This document shows positions 1 to 8,914 of a DNA stretch of 52,492 bases, piece by piece (the stretch's first letter is position 1; each line of letters opens with the position of its first letter). The notes beneath the pieces were generated by a model, which saw nothing but the letters and a program-made list of their open reading frames with translations, was not told the origin of the DNA and did not search any database. Source of the DNA: an uncultured Clostridia bacterium (GTDB lineage Bacteria > Bacillota > Clostridia > Oscillospirales > Acutalibacteraceae). Position numbers and translations under genes: made by a program. The stretch spans positions 1-52,492 of the forward strand of contig CALWIP010000036.1 of NCBI GenBank assembly GCA_944380775.1, in the 5' to 3' direction.

Positions 1-36
1 GGCAAGGTGGCGCTCTACCAGATGAGCTACGTCCGC
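1..36 (-). tRNA. tRNA-Gly(GCC), 5' part, cut by window edge
   Basis: The reverse complement gives a 7-base acceptor strand (GCGGACG), a D arm with GCTC/GAGC, and the start of an anticodon arm. The first three bases of the window are the complement of the anticodon GCC, at exactly tRNA position 34-36. The 3' half lies beyond the left edge. It is the most distal visible member of a minus-strand tRNA cluster. Confidence 0.85.
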
Positions 37-39
37 AAA

Positions 40-116
40 TGGTGCCTCCGGGCGGAATCGAACCACCGACACGGGGATTTTCAGTCCCCTGCTCTACCAA
101 CTGAGCTACAGAGGCA
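40..116 (-). tRNA. tRNA-Phe(GAA)
   Basis: A complete cloverleaf on the minus strand: the acceptor strand TGCCTCT pairs with GGAGGCA (one T-G pair), the D arm is GCTC/GAGC, the anticodon loop carries GAA, and the T arm contains GGTTCGATTC. The 3' CCA is encoded (bases 40-42). It is three bases from tRNA-Gly and four from tRNA-Asp, so the cluster is probably one transcript. Confidence 0.95.
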
Positions 117-120
117 AAAG

Positions 121-197
121 TGGCGACTCGGAACGGGATCGAACCGTCGACCTCTAGCGTGACAGGCTAGCGTTCTAACCAGCTGAACTACCGAGCC
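121..197 (-). tRNA. tRNA-Asp(GTC)
   Basis: A complete minus-strand cloverleaf. GGCTCGG pairs with CCGAGTC in the acceptor stem, CTAGC/GCTAG form the anticodon stem around a loop carrying GTC, and the T arm is standard. The encoded CCA is at 121-123. Confidence 0.95.
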
Positions 198-205
198 GTA
201 TAAAA

Positions 206-282
206 TGGTGGGAACAATAGGACTCGAACCTATGACCCCCTGCTTGTAAGGCAGGTGCTCTAACCAGCTGAGCTATGCTCCC
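206..282 (-). tRNA. tRNA-Val(TAC)
   Basis: A complete minus-strand cloverleaf with acceptor GGGAGCA, anticodon TAC in a CTTACAA loop, and encoded CCA at 206-208. It is the promoter-proximal tRNA of the cluster and lies about 50 bases downstream of a consensus promoter. Confidence 0.95.
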
Positions 283-332
283 GAAGGTCCCTCGCTTCGA
301 GTTTTCTTCGGTGTCTCTCAGCGACGTGTTAT

Positions 333-361
333 ATCATACTACATCTTGTGGCCTTTGTCAA
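333..361 (-). promoter_or_regulatory. SigA-type promoter of the tRNA cluster
   Basis: On the minus strand TTGACA (356-361) and TATGAT (333-338) are separated by exactly 17 bases. The -35 is a perfect consensus and the -10 has one mismatch. It points into tRNA-Val and is the strongest promoter in the left part of the window, as expected for stable RNA genes. Confidence 0.85.
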
Positions 362-417
362 CACCTATTTCAAAAAAAATTTAGATTTTTGAAAAGCAGC
401 CCTTTCGCGCGCCAAAT

Positions 418-453
418 GGGCGGCGCACCCCCCACGAAGGGGAAGCGCCGCCC
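418..453 (-). terminator. hairpin after hslO, probable terminator
   Basis: Arms 418-426 and 445-453 are perfect 9-base complements (GGGCGGCGC type), extended by an inner C/G run around a TTCG-like loop. It starts 7 bases past the hslO stop. There is no clear T run after it on the minus strand, so termination is likely but not certain. Confidence 0.6.
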
Positions 454-459
454 GGCGGC

Positions 460-1353
460 TCAGGCCTTCTGCGCGGCCGCCAGCGCCTCCAGCTTTTCCT
501 TTGGGATGCGGTACGTTTTGCCGCAATAGCGGCACTTTGCCTCCGCGTAACCGGTCTCCTCCGCCATGCTGTGCAGCTCTTGCGGGCGCAGCGTCGCCAG
601 CGCGCGCAGTACGCGTTCCTCGCTGCAGGTGCAGCGGTAGGACACCCGGCGCGCGTCGAGGATCTCCACTTCAAACCCGTCCAACGCCCGGCGGCAAATG
701 TCCTCCGGGGTAAAGCCCTTGGCCAGCAGCGTCGTAACCGGCTCAAGCGTGGCAATATTCCGCTCCAGCCGGTCGATACCGGCGCTGGAAGCGCCTGGCA
801 GCGCCTGCACCAACAAGCCGCCCGCCAACAGCGCGCGGTGATCTTCCTTGCCCACCAAAACACCGAGCGCACAGACCGTGGGGATCTGCTCGCTCACCGC
901 GTAGTAGCGGGTGATATCTTCGGCGATCTCGCCGGTTGCCAATTCCACCTGGCCGCTGTACGGCTCGCCTGTCCCATAGTCGCGGATGACGCCGAGCCGC
1001 CCGTCGCGCCCCACCGCTCCGCCGACGTCTAACTTCCCGTCGGCGCGGGGCGGGAGTTCCACTTCGGGGCGCTCCACATACCCGCGGCAGTTGCCGCGGC
1101 TGTCCCCTATGGCAACCAACGTGCCGAGCGGCCCGCCTCCCGCAACCTTTAGCGTCAAGGACGCGCCGTCTTCCTTGAGCAGCGCGCCCATCAGCGACGC
1201 AGCCGTCAGCAGCCGCCCGAGCGCCGCAGCCGCCACCGCGCTGGCCCCATGAATCTGCTGCCCCGCCGCAACAATCGCAGAAGAGTCCACGGCACAGGCC
1301 AAAATCCCCCCGTCCGACGTAATACACCGGATCATCTGATCCATCCTTTTCAC
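460..1353 (-). CDS. hslO: Hsp33 redox-activated chaperone
   Basis: This encodes 297 residues matching the Hsp33 family, a cytoplasmic holdase switched on when oxidation releases zinc. The C-terminal redox switch is visible: a CxC (in RCTCSEER) about 30 residues before a CxxC (in KCRYCGKTY). The core motif GDSRGNCRGYVE is in the N-terminal domain. The start is a GTG whose bases overlap the stop of the upstream methyltransferase gene (GTGA). In-frame ATGs 9 and 18 bases downstream have better-spaced purine runs and are alternatives. It is the last gene of a run containing the Clp and Lon proteases and trigger factor, which suits a protein-quality role. Confidence 0.93.
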   Translation of the reverse strand: MKRMDQMIRCITSDGGILACAVDSSAIVAAGQQIHGASAVAAAALGRLLTAASLMGALLKEDGASLTLKVAGGGPLGTLVAIGDSRGNCRGYVERPEVELPPRADGKLDVGGAVGRDGRLGVIRDYGTGEPYSGQVELATGEIAEDITRYYAVSEQIPTVCALGVLVGKEDHRALLAGGLLVQALPGASSAGIDRLERNIATLEPVTTLLAKGFTPEDICRRALDGFEVEILDARRVSYRCTCSEERVLRALATLRPQELHSMAEETGYAEAKCRYCGKTYRIPKEKLEALAAAQKA

Positions 1354-2096
1354 CTGCCCTTTCTGGCCGCCATCACAACCCGCTCGGTTTTGGGTCCGGG
1401 CGGGTCAAAGGTCAGCTCCTCATAGACCGGCCCTGGTTCCAGGCCGGCAGCGCGCAGCCATTCCTGAACCTGTTCCGGTTCATAGGCGCGCTCCTGTAAT
1501 TCCTCCGTGCTGCGGCGGTACTGTTTTCCCGCCCGCTCAAACAGGTCGAGCGTAATGCGTACGAGGTGGCTGCCCGGTTCATACCGGTTCTGCCACACAC
1601 AATAGACCGGGCCCGTATCATAGACGAAAACATGGTCGCCGAGGACTTCACGGTGCTTGTACACCGTATTGAGGTCAAAGAGGAAATATCCCCCTGGATT
1701 GAGGAACAGCGAAACCCGCTCCAGCGTTTTGCGCACGTCCGCTTCCCGCACAAGGTGATTCAGGCTGTCCAACGTACAAAACACCGTGTCCACCGTGCCG
1801 TAAAGGTCGAGCTCCTGCATCTTTTGCCGCAAAAACAGCAGCGGGTAACCCGCCTCTGCCGCCTTCTGCTGCGCGGCAGAGAGCATCGCGGCAGAGGTGT
1901 CCACGCCGTAGACGTCAACGCCTCGTTTGGCAAGTTCCAGCGTAAAGCTGCCCGTCCCGCAGGCAAGGTCTAGTGAAAGGCCGGGCTCATGGCCCAGCCG
2001 TTCCAGCAGGCTGCAAAAATAAGCGGCGCGGCGCGCATAGTCCACATTCCCCGTTAAAACATCGTAGCAGGAGGCGAACGCAGTGTAGGGCGTCAC
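1350..2096 (-). CDS. class I SAM-dependent methyltransferase
   Basis: This is a cytosolic protein of about 248 residues with a Rossmann methyltransferase fold. The SAM motif I is LDLACGTGSFTLELA, followed by an acidic residue at the end of strand 2 (VYGVDTS), and CTLDSLNHL forms the later part of the site. The N-terminus resembles the YqeM-like group of small methyltransferases found beside hslO or comE genes in Firmicutes; the substrate is not known. I chose the GTG at 2096 because AGGAGGG lies 6 bases upstream and GTGA overlaps the stop of the preceding gene. A longer frame to 2147 would run into that gene. Its 3' end overlaps hslO by 4 bases. Confidence 0.85.
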   Translation of the reverse strand: MTPYTAFASCYDVLTGNVDYARRAAYFCSLLERLGHEPGLSLDLACGTGSFTLELAKRGVDVYGVDTSAAMLSAAQQKAAEAGYPLLFLRQKMQELDLYGTVDTVFCTLDSLNHLVREADVRKTLERVSLFLNPGGYFLFDLNTVYKHREVLGDHVFVYDTGPVYCVWQNRYEPGSHLVRITLDLFERAGKQYRRSTEELQERAYEPEQVQEWLRAAGLEPGPVYEELTFDPPGPKTERVVMAARKGR

Positions 2097-2392
2097 GGCT
2101 CCGACCCTCCTTCCAGTCGGCGGAGCGCCAGCGAAAAGCCGTCGCAACCGTAACGGTACGCGCGGTTCACCCGGCTAATGGTCGCAGAGGACGCGCCAGT
2201 TTTCGCCGTGATGTCGCTGTATACACAGTTCTGATCCAGCATCCGCGCCACCGCCAGGCGCTGCGACATTGCCTTGATCTCCGGTACCGTGCAAAGATCT
2301 TCAAAAAAACGATAGCATTCCTCCACATTCTCAAGAGAAAGAATGGCCTGAAACAGGAAATCCGCGGCCGGATCTTTCATTTTCGAATTCAT
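2093..2392 (-). CDS. YerC/YecD-family TrpR-like DNA-binding protein
   Basis: A 99-residue protein of the YerC/YecD family, small proteins with the fold of the tryptophan repressor. The central part (VPEIKAMSQRLAVARML, then ITAKTGASSATISRV) reads as the helix-turn-helix of that family. Its target is unknown. The start ATG at 2392 has GAGGGG 5-6 bases upstream; a frame open further upstream lies antisense to nothing useful and overlaps lysA. It sits 31 bases after lysA and overlaps the methyltransferase start by 4 bases, so the three are likely co-transcribed. Whether it regulates lysA or tryptophan genes cannot be seen here. Confidence 0.85.
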   Translation of the reverse strand: MNSKMKDPAADFLFQAILSLENVEECYRFFEDLCTVPEIKAMSQRLAVARMLDQNCVYSDITAKTGASSATISRVNRAYRYGCDGFSLALRRLEGGSEP

Positions 2393-2423
2393 GCGCTCCC
2401 CTCCTCTTCCTCCGGCGCGCCTG

Positions 2424-3722
2424 TCAGCAGTCGCAGCGGAGCAAATCTTCGTATGTTTCGCGCCGGACAATGACGCGGGCTCTCCCGTCCCGCACCATAA
2501 CGACGGCCGGGCGCGGGATGCGGTTGTAGTTGGACGCCATAGAATAATTGTAGGCGCCTGTGCAGAGCACCGCCAGAAGATCCCCTTCCTCCGGCTTTTG
2601 AATCCAGGCGCTCTCCTGCAAAAGGTCGCCGCTTTCACAGCATTTCCCCGCAAGGGTTGCACAAAAATCTGCCGGCCCGGCGGCTTTATTCGCTACCACC
2701 GCCGTGTAAGCGGCCTGGTAGAGCGCATAGCGGGGGTTGTCCGTCATCCCGCCGTCCACCGCCACATAGCTGCGCACGCCCGGGATCGTCTTGACGCTGC
2801 CGACCTCATACAGCGTGAGACCCGCGTCTCCCACGATGGAGCGCCCCGGCTCCAGATATAAAAACGGCGTCTCCATGCCGTCTTCCGCGCAGCGGCGCGC
2901 CACCGTCTCTGCCACCACATGCAATTCTTTCCCGTAGGGGATGGGGTCGTCCCCCTCTACATAGCGGATGCCGTATCCGCCGCCGAGGTTCATTTCCGGC
3001 AAAGAGCGGCCGGTCTCGCGGTAGATTTCCTTGCGCAGGCCGAGCAGGCGCTCCGCCGCCAACAGGAACGGCGCAATCTCGAAAATCTGCGAACCGATGT
3101 GGCAATGCAGGCCCATCAGCTCGACATTCGGCAGAGAAAGGGCCCTCTCCGCCGCTTCGCGCGCTTCCCCGGTGGAAAGCGCAAAGCCGAATTTGGAATC
3201 GATCTGCCCGGTTTTGATAAACGCATGCGTATGCGCCTCCACACCCGGCTTGACGCGCAGCAGCACGCGCGCCACCGTGCCTTTTTCCTGTGCGGCGCGC
3301 TGCAGGCGGCCGAGCTCCTCCAAATTATCCGCGACAAAACGGCCCACGCCGTATTCCAGCGCGAGGTCAATCTCCGCGCGGGTCTTGTTGTTCCCGTGAA
3401 AAAACACGCGCTCCGCCGGAAAACCCGCCGCGCGGGCTGTTGCGATCTCGCCGCCTGAGACGACGTCCAGGCCCATTCCTTCTTCCGCCGCGATGCGGCA
3501 AACCTCTTTGCAACAGAACGCCTTGCTCGCATAAAGCGCCATGCCGCGCCCTCCGGTGCATTCCCGCAGGGCGTCTCGGTACAAGCCGCAGTTCCTGCGC
3601 ACGGCGTTTTCATCCATCACATAAAGCGGCGTCCCGTAAGCCCGGGCCAGTTCAACCGTGTCGCACCCGCCGACGGTGAGATGCCCCGCCTCATTGACTT
3701 CAAAACAATCGGAAAGAATCAT
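2424..3722 (-). CDS. lysA: diaminopimelate decarboxylase
   Basis: This catalyses the last step of lysine synthesis, meso-diaminopimelate to lysine plus CO2, with PLP. The 432 residues fit the fold III decarboxylase family. The PLP lysine is in ALYASKAFCC near residue 58, the glycine-rich phosphate site is LNLGGGYGIRY-like (seen as MNLGGGYGIRY), and the dimer-interface active-site segment is CESGD. The ATG at 3722 gives the usual N-terminus with HLTVGGCDTVELA. An in-frame GTG at 3734 preceded by GAGGG is the alternative start. The gene follows engB by 25 bases and heads the yerC-like/methyltransferase/hslO tail of the run. Confidence 0.95.
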   Translation of the reverse strand: MILSDCFEVNEAGHLTVGGCDTVELARAYGTPLYVMDENAVRRNCGLYRDALRECTGGRGMALYASKAFCCKEVCRIAAEEGMGLDVVSGGEIATARAAGFPAERVFFHGNNKTRAEIDLALEYGVGRFVADNLEELGRLQRAAQEKGTVARVLLRVKPGVEAHTHAFIKTGQIDSKFGFALSTGEAREAAERALSLPNVELMGLHCHIGSQIFEIAPFLLAAERLLGLRKEIYRETGRSLPEMNLGGGYGIRYVEGDDPIPYGKELHVVAETVARRCAEDGMETPFLYLEPGRSIVGDAGLTLYEVGSVKTIPGVRSYVAVDGGMTDNPRYALYQAAYTAVVANKAAGPADFCATLAGKCCESGDLLQESAWIQKPEEGDLLAVLCTGAYNYSMASNYNRIPRPAVVMVRDGRARVIVRRETYEDLLRCDC

Positions 3723-3747
3723 CCGTTCTACCACCTGTCCCTCTTTC

Positions 3748-4347
3748 TTAAAAGTCCTGCGCCATCTCCTCACAGCGCAAGGCAATCTGGCGCTGCAACT
3801 CCGCAACGCCCTCCCCTTTCAGTGAAGAAAACGGGATCACGGGCACGCCCTGCGGCCCGCCGAACAGCCCATCCAGCAGCGCCGTTTGCTCCTCCCGCTG
3901 CGCACGGTTCAATTTGTCGCTCTTGGTTGCCACAATGCAAAACGGCGTGCCGCAGCTCCGCAGAAAATCGACCATCATCTGGTCGTCCTCTGTCGGCGCG
4001 TGGCGGAAATCAACGATCTGCACCACGAGCGCAATGCGCCTGCCCTGGGAAAAATAGCCTTCCATCAGACCGGACCAGCGCCGCTTTTCCGCCTGGGAGA
4101 CCTTGGCGTAGCCGTATCCAGGAAGGTCCACCAGGCGGCATCCAGGCAGGCGGTAAAAATTGATGGTGCCGGTCTTGCCCGGCGTCGCGCTCACGCGCGC
4201 CAACGATTTTCGCCCGACAATCCGGTTGATGAGCGAAGATTTCCCGACGTTAGAGCGCCCGGAGAATACCACTTCCGGCAGCGAGGACGGCGGCAGCTGT
4301 GCGGCCGAACCGAACGCCTGCTCAAAGACCACTGGAGAAAAGTTCAT
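3748..4347 (-). CDS. engB: ribosome-biogenesis GTPase EngB/YsxC
   Basis: A single-domain GTPase of 199 residues needed for late assembly of the 50S subunit in Bacillus. The G motifs are in order: GRSNVGKSS (G1), TPGKT (G2), DLPGYGYAKV (G3, with the family signature GYGYA), TKSDK (G4) and the SSLKGEG G5 loop. The ATG at 4347 is preceded by AGGAGGGG at a good distance. It lies only 10 bases after lon, the lon-engB order being common in Firmicutes. Confidence 0.96.
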   Translation of the reverse strand: MNFSPVVFEQAFGSAAQLPPSSLPEVVFSGRSNVGKSSLINRIVGRKSLARVSATPGKTGTINFYRLPGCRLVDLPGYGYAKVSQAEKRRWSGLMEGYFSQGRRIALVVQIVDFRHAPTEDDQMMVDFLRSCGTPFCIVATKSDKLNRAQREEQTALLDGLFGGPQGVPVIPFSSLKGEGVAELQRQIALRCEEMAQDF

Positions 4348-4357
4348 AGAGCCCCTC

Positions 4358-6802
4358 CTATTGCGGAATGCGCGGCGCCGGGGTCTCACGGCCCGGTTCC
4401 GGCAGCAGCACCGGCTGCTGGCAGGGCTGCTGGCCGTCCCCGGCGTCTTCCGAAAGCGGCTTGGGCTGGTAGGCCAGCGCCTCTTCCAGCACTTCCGCCA
4501 GATCCTTCACCGGGCGGAACTGCACCGCCTTTTTGACCTCCTGGTCGACCTCTGCAAGGTCCGGCTCGTTATCCGCAGGGATCAACACTTTCTTAATCCC
4601 CGCGCGGTACGCGGCCATCGTTTTCTCCTTCAGTCCGCCAATTGGCAGAACGCGGCCGCGCAAGGTGATCTCGCCCGTCATCGCGAGGTCGTGCCGGACC
4701 GGGGTGCAGCTGAGCGCCGAGGTGATCGCCGTTGCCAGCGCGATGCCCGCGGAAGGCCCGTCCTTCGGGATGGCGCCCTCCGGGACATGGACATGGATGT
4801 CGCATTTGCTGTAAAAATCGCTGCGGATGCCGTACTGCGCCGCGCGCATACGCACGCAGCTGACGGCGATATGCGCCGATTCCTTCATCACGTCGCCGAG
4901 CGAACCGGTGAGCTCCAGCTTTCCGGTACCATCCATCACGGCAACTTCAATCGGCATCGTCTCGCCGCCGACGCTTGTCCACGCCAGGCCGTTCACCAGG
5001 CCAATCTCGTCCACCTTGCCCAGCGCATCTTCCTTGAATTTCTTCGGCCCGAGCAGCTCTTCCAGATCCTTCGGCGCAACAGTGACCTTCTCGGCTGTGC
5101 CCTCGACAAACTGCTTTGCGCATTTGCGGCAGATTGCCGCAATGGTGCGCTCCAACGTGCGCACGCCGGCCTCGCGCGTATAGCCGGAGATGACGTCGTG
5201 CACCGCCTGCGGCGTGATGCGCAGCATTTTTGCCGTGATGCCGTGTTTTTTCAGCTGCTTGGGGATGAGATGCTTTGTTGCAATGTGAAATTTTTCTTCA
5301 TGCGTATAGCTTGAGAGCGTGATGACGTCCATGCGGTCATAGAGCGGTTCCGGGATGGTTGTGGGGTCGTTCGCCGTCGTCAGGAACAACACATGGCTCA
5401 GGTCGAACGGCATGTCAATGTAATGGTCCTGGAAGCCGGTGTTCTGCTCGGCATCCAGCACCTCCAACAGCGCGGAAGCCGGGTCCCCGCGGAAATCGCG
5501 CCCCAGCTTGTCGATCTCGTCGAGCAGGATGAGCGGGTTGTTCGTCCCCGCCTGCTTCAGCGCTGCAATGATGCGGCCGGGCATCGCGCCCACATAGGTG
5601 CGGCGGTGGCCCATAATGTCCGACTCGTCGCGCACGCCGCCGAGCGAAACCCGCACATATTTACGCCCGGTCGCCTCCGCAATAGACCGCGCGACCGACG
5701 TTTTGCCCACGCCGGGCGGCCCCACCAGGCAAAGGATCTGCCCGTGGTTTTCCGGGGCCAGTTTGCGAACCGCCAACGTTTCTAAAATGCGGTCCTTGAC
5801 CTTTTCCAGGCCGTAATGGTCCCGGTCCAAGATCTTTTTTGCCCGCGCCAGGTCAATTTTCTCCTTGCTCGCCTTGTTCCAGGGCAATTCGAGGCAGGTA
5901 TCGAGATAGGTGCGAATGACGCTGCTCTCGTGGGAACCGGCGGGCATTTTCGCCAGGCGGTCGCATTCCTTATAAAGCTTGTTGGCCTGCAATTCCGGCA
6001 GGCCCTCCTTTTCAATGCGCTCGCGGTATTCTTCCGCTTCCTCCTGAGGGTTGTCGTCCTCTCCAAGCTCGTAGGCAATCGCCTTCATCTGTTCGCGCAA
6101 GAAATAATCCCGCTGGTTCTGGTCCATCTGTTCCTTCGCCCGCTCGGAGATCTGCGCCTCAATGGAGAGAATCTGGTTTTCCTCCCGCAGAAGATGGTTT
6201 AGCTTTTCCAAGCGGCGGACCGGGTGCAATTCCTCCAGAAGCTGCTGTTTGAGATCGTAATCCAACAGGATGTTGGCAGCGACATAGTCGGCCAGCTGTC
6301 CGCAGTCCTTTTGCTGCAAGACCCCTAAGATGATATCCGGCGGGACGCGGTGGTAGTTCTGAACATATTCCTCAAAGAGCTCCCGCGTCTGGCGGATGAC
6401 CGCCTGCGCGCGGTAGGACTGCCGTACCACGCGGGTTTTGACGGTCTCATATTCGGCGGCCAGGAACGGATTTTCCTGCACCACCGAAAGCAGCCGGGCA
6501 CGTTGCCGCCCCTCGGCAAAAATGCGCACGCCGCCCTCGCTGTGCGTGATCATCTGCTTAATTTTCGCGAGCACGCCCATACGGTAGATCTGTTTGCCGG
6601 TGGGGTCGTTTTCTTCTAAATCCTTTTGCGCAACCAGCAGGACCTTTTGGTCCTGCTCCATCGCCCTGGTTAACGCCGCGACAGACTTTTTCCGCCCCAC
6701 GTCAAATTGCAGCATCATTCCCGGGAAAATGACGAGTCCGCGCAGCGGCAGAACCGGCAGGACCATCCCCTCAGGCGCTTCGCTTTTTGCTATGCTACTC
6801 AT
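4358..6802 (-). CDS. lon: ATP-dependent protease La (Lon)
   Basis: A cytosolic AAA+ serine protease that removes damaged and regulatory proteins. The 814 residues contain the N-terminal substrate domain (1-200), a central coiled coil, an AAA+ module with Walker A GPPGVGKT near residue 357-365 and Walker B ILLDEIDK, and a C-terminal protease domain whose catalytic serine is in PKDGPSAG (near 683) with the partner lysine in the GLKEKTMAA segment (near 726). The last 35 residues are a Pro/Gln-rich tail with no family equivalent. It follows clpX by 89 bases, with a hairpin between them. Confidence 0.97.
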   Translation of the reverse strand: MSSIAKSEAPEGMVLPVLPLRGLVIFPGMMLQFDVGRKKSVAALTRAMEQDQKVLLVAQKDLEENDPTGKQIYRMGVLAKIKQMITHSEGGVRIFAEGRQRARLLSVVQENPFLAAEYETVKTRVVRQSYRAQAVIRQTRELFEEYVQNYHRVPPDIILGVLQQKDCGQLADYVAANILLDYDLKQQLLEELHPVRRLEKLNHLLREENQILSIEAQISERAKEQMDQNQRDYFLREQMKAIAYELGEDDNPQEEAEEYRERIEKEGLPELQANKLYKECDRLAKMPAGSHESSVIRTYLDTCLELPWNKASKEKIDLARAKKILDRDHYGLEKVKDRILETLAVRKLAPENHGQILCLVGPPGVGKTSVARSIAEATGRKYVRVSLGGVRDESDIMGHRRTYVGAMPGRIIAALKQAGTNNPLILLDEIDKLGRDFRGDPASALLEVLDAEQNTGFQDHYIDMPFDLSHVLFLTTANDPTTIPEPLYDRMDVITLSSYTHEEKFHIATKHLIPKQLKKHGITAKMLRITPQAVHDVISGYTREAGVRTLERTIAAICRKCAKQFVEGTAEKVTVAPKDLEELLGPKKFKEDALGKVDEIGLVNGLAWTSVGGETMPIEVAVMDGTGKLELTGSLGDVMKESAHIAVSCVRMRAAQYGIRSDFYSKCDIHVHVPEGAIPKDGPSAGIALATAITSALSCTPVRHDLAMTGEITLRGRVLPIGGLKEKTMAAYRAGIKKVLIPADNEPDLAEVDQEVKKAVQFRPVKDLAEVLEEALAYQPKPLSEDAGDGQQPCQQPVLLPEPGRETPAPRIPQ

Positions 6803-6830
6803 GTTGTTCTCCTATTATTTTCCATTTGGG

Positions 6831-6882
6831 AAAACGGCTGCCCCGGGCAAGGAAAGTGCTCCTTGTCTGGCGGCAGCCGTTT
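6831..6882 (-). terminator. hairpin and T run between clpX and lon
   Basis: Arms 6832-6842 and 6872-6882 (AAACGGCTGCC and its complement) close a stem with an inner AAGG/CCTT pairing, followed on the minus strand by TTTTCCC. It looks like an intrinsic terminator ending the tig-clpP-clpX transcript. No good promoter is left between it and lon, so it may be leaky. Confidence 0.7.
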
Positions 6883-6891
6883 GAAACCCTG

Positions 6892-8205
6892 TTAAGACGC
6901 CGTGCTCCTTTTGCCGCGCCGCTTGCTCTCCGGTTGAGAAATTCTAATTTTCACCGGTTTCCGTTCCGGGTCGTAGAAGACCTTTGGCTCGGCCCCGTTT
7001 TCCACGGTGTCCTTCGTGATGACTAGTTTTTCAATGGTATATTCGCTGGGCACGCGGTACATAAAGGGCGTGAGGATCTCTTCCATCAGCGCGCGCAGGC
7101 CGCGGGCTCCGGTGTGGCGCTCCAGCGTTTTTTTCGCCACGGCTTCGAGCGCGTCCGGCTCGAATTCCAGTTCGACTTTATCCAGCTCAAACAGGCGTTT
7201 GTACTGGTTCACCAGTGAATTTTTCGGTTCCGTCAAAATGCGGACCAGCGCCGCCTCGTCGAGGTCGTTGAGGCAGGTGATGACGGGCAAGCGGCCCACC
7301 AATTCCGGGATGAGGCCATATTTGACCAAGTCGTGCGGAACAACCTCCTGCATCCAGCGGATGGAGTCAAGCTCTTCCTTGCTTTTGACGTCCGCGCCGA
7401 AGCCCATTGCCGAAACCGACGTGCGCTTTTGGACGATCTCTTTGAGGCCGTCAAATGCGCCGCCGCAGATGAACAGAATGTTAGACGTATCCACCTGGAT
7501 AAACTCCTGCTGCGGGTGCTTCCGCCCGCCCTGCGGCGGGACGTTGCATACCGAGCCCTCGAGGATCTTCCGCAACGCCCGCTGCACGCCCTCGCCGCTC
7601 ACATCCCGCGTGATGGAGCGGTTTTCCGACTTGCGGGAGATCTTGTCAATCTCATCGATATAAATGATCCCGCATTCGGCGCGCTCAATATTGAAATCCG
7701 CCGCCTGTACCAGGCGGAGCAGGATATTCTCGACATCCTCGCCCACATAGCCCGCCTCTGTCAGCGTGGTGGCGTCGGCAATGGCAAACGGGACGTCCAG
7801 AAGGCGCGCCAAGGTCTGCGCCAGGTAGGTTTTTCCTACACCGGTAGGACCAAGCAACAGCACGTTGCTCTTTGCAAGCTCAACGTCGTCGTCCTTGCCG
7901 TAGTAAATGCGCTTGTAGTGGTTGTAAACCGCGACGGAAAGGGCGACCTTCGCCTCGTCCTGCCCAATGACATATTCGTCCAGCTTCTGCTTGATTTCTT
8001 CGGGCTTGAGCAGCACCGAGCCCGTCCTCTTCCGCTCGTGAACCGGCAGGCCCGGCTCATCATTGAGGATGGACACGCATGCCTCGATGCATTCGTCGCA
8101 AATATAGACCCCCGGGCCTGCAATCAGCCGCCGGGCCTGCTCCTGCGGCTTGCCGCAGAAGGAACAGCAAACGCCGCGTTCCATCATGTTGTTATTATTC
8201 GGCAT
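6892..8205 (-). CDS. clpX: Clp protease ATPase subunit ClpX
   Basis: The unfoldase partner of ClpP, recognising tagged and adaptor-bound substrates. The 437 residues start with the ClpX zinc-binding domain (CSFCGKPQ about residue 14 and CDECIEAC about 35), then the AAA+ domain with Walker A GPTGVGKT near residue 120, Walker [10 protein letters not shown], and the sensor/arginine regions. The pore loop GYVGEDVE is present. It begins 27 bases after clpP, giving the standard tig-clpP-clpX order. Confidence 0.98.
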   Translation of the reverse strand: MPNNNNMMERGVCCSFCGKPQEQARRLIAGPGVYICDECIEACVSILNDEPGLPVHERKRTGSVLLKPEEIKQKLDEYVIGQDEAKVALSVAVYNHYKRIYYGKDDDVELAKSNVLLLGPTGVGKTYLAQTLARLLDVPFAIADATTLTEAGYVGEDVENILLRLVQAADFNIERAECGIIYIDEIDKISRKSENRSITRDVSGEGVQRALRKILEGSVCNVPPQGGRKHPQQEFIQVDTSNILFICGGAFDGLKEIVQKRTSVSAMGFGADVKSKEELDSIRWMQEVVPHDLVKYGLIPELVGRLPVITCLNDLDEAALVRILTEPKNSLVNQYKRLFELDKVELEFEPDALEAVAKKTLERHTGARGLRALMEEILTPFMYRVPSEYTIEKLVITKDTVENGAEPKVFYDPERKPVKIRISQPESKRRGKRSTAS

Positions 8206-8232
8206 CGTTTCACCTATCCCCAGCTGTTTGTG

Positions 8233-8814
8233 TTATTCACGCGTCATGACCTTGTCGACAATCCCGTATTCCATCGCCTGCTGGGCCGTCATAAAATTGT
8301 CGCGTTCGGTGTCGCGCATGATGACCTCCAGCGGCTGGCCGGTGCGCTCCGCGAGGATCTCATTGAGGCGTTTTTTCGTCGCCAAGATGTGGTCCGCATG
8401 GATTGCGATGTCGGTCGCCTGGCCCTGCGCGCCACCGCTGGGCTGGTGGATCATGATCTCGCTGTTCGGCAGCGCGTAGCGCTTGCCCTTGGCCCCCGCT
8501 GCAAGCAGGAACGCGCCCATGCTGGCGGCCATCCCCATGCAGATGGTGGACACATCGCATTTGATATATTGCATCGTGTCGTAAATGGCGAGGCCCGCAG
8601 TTACCATGCCGCCCGGGCTGTTAATATAAAGGCTGATGTCCTTCGCGGGGTCCTGCGCCTCTAGGTACAGGAGCTGGGCCACCACCAGGCTCGCCGTCGT
8701 GTTGTTAACCTCTTCCGTGAGCATCACGATGCGGTCGTTCAACAGGCGGGAAAAAATATCGTAGGAGCGCTCGCCCCGGTTGGTTTGTTCAATGACATAA
8801 GGCACCAAGCTCAT
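8233..8814 (-). CDS. clpP: ATP-dependent Clp protease proteolytic subunit
   Basis: The tetradecameric serine protease of the ClpXP/ClpCP machines. The 193 residues show the catalytic serine in [10 protein letters not shown] near position 98, histidine in MIHQPSGG near 123, and the aspartate in the [11 protein letters not shown] region near 172. The N-terminus carries the [10 protein letters not shown] axial-loop segment, with a short propeptide at most. No CtsR operator repeat is visible upstream. Confidence 0.98.
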   Translation of the reverse strand: MSLVPYVIEQTNRGERSYDIFSRLLNDRIVMLTEEVNNTTASLVVAQLLYLEAQDPAKDISLYINSPGGMVTAGLAIYDTMQYIKCDVSTICMGMAASMGAFLLAAGAKGKRYALPNSEIMIHQPSGGAQGQATDIAIHADHILATKKRLNEILAERTGQPLEVIMRDTERDNFMTAQQAMEYGIVDKVMTRE

Positions 8815-8845
8815 GAAAAAACCTCACTCTCTGTAAACGAACGTT

Positions 8846-8871
8846 CCGCTTACGGCCGAAGCCATAAGCGG
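8846..8871 (-). terminator. 11-bp stem with UUCG tetraloop between tig and clpP
   Basis: 8846-8856 and 8861-8871 pair over 11 positions (one G-U) around a C(UUCG)G loop, an unusually stable hairpin. Only a weak T-rich stretch follows. It may be a partial terminator, a processing site or an mRNA stabiliser that sets the ratio of trigger factor to ClpP. Confidence 0.55.
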
Positions 8872-8914
8872 TCCGTGTTCTGTACTCCATCAGCATTGGC
8901 AGGAAAAACCGCCT

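Noticed and set aside
8815-8914. A CtsR or CIRCE operator before clpP
   Set aside because: Neither the GGTCAAA tandem repeat nor the CIRCE inverted repeat is present; only the UUCG hairpin was found.
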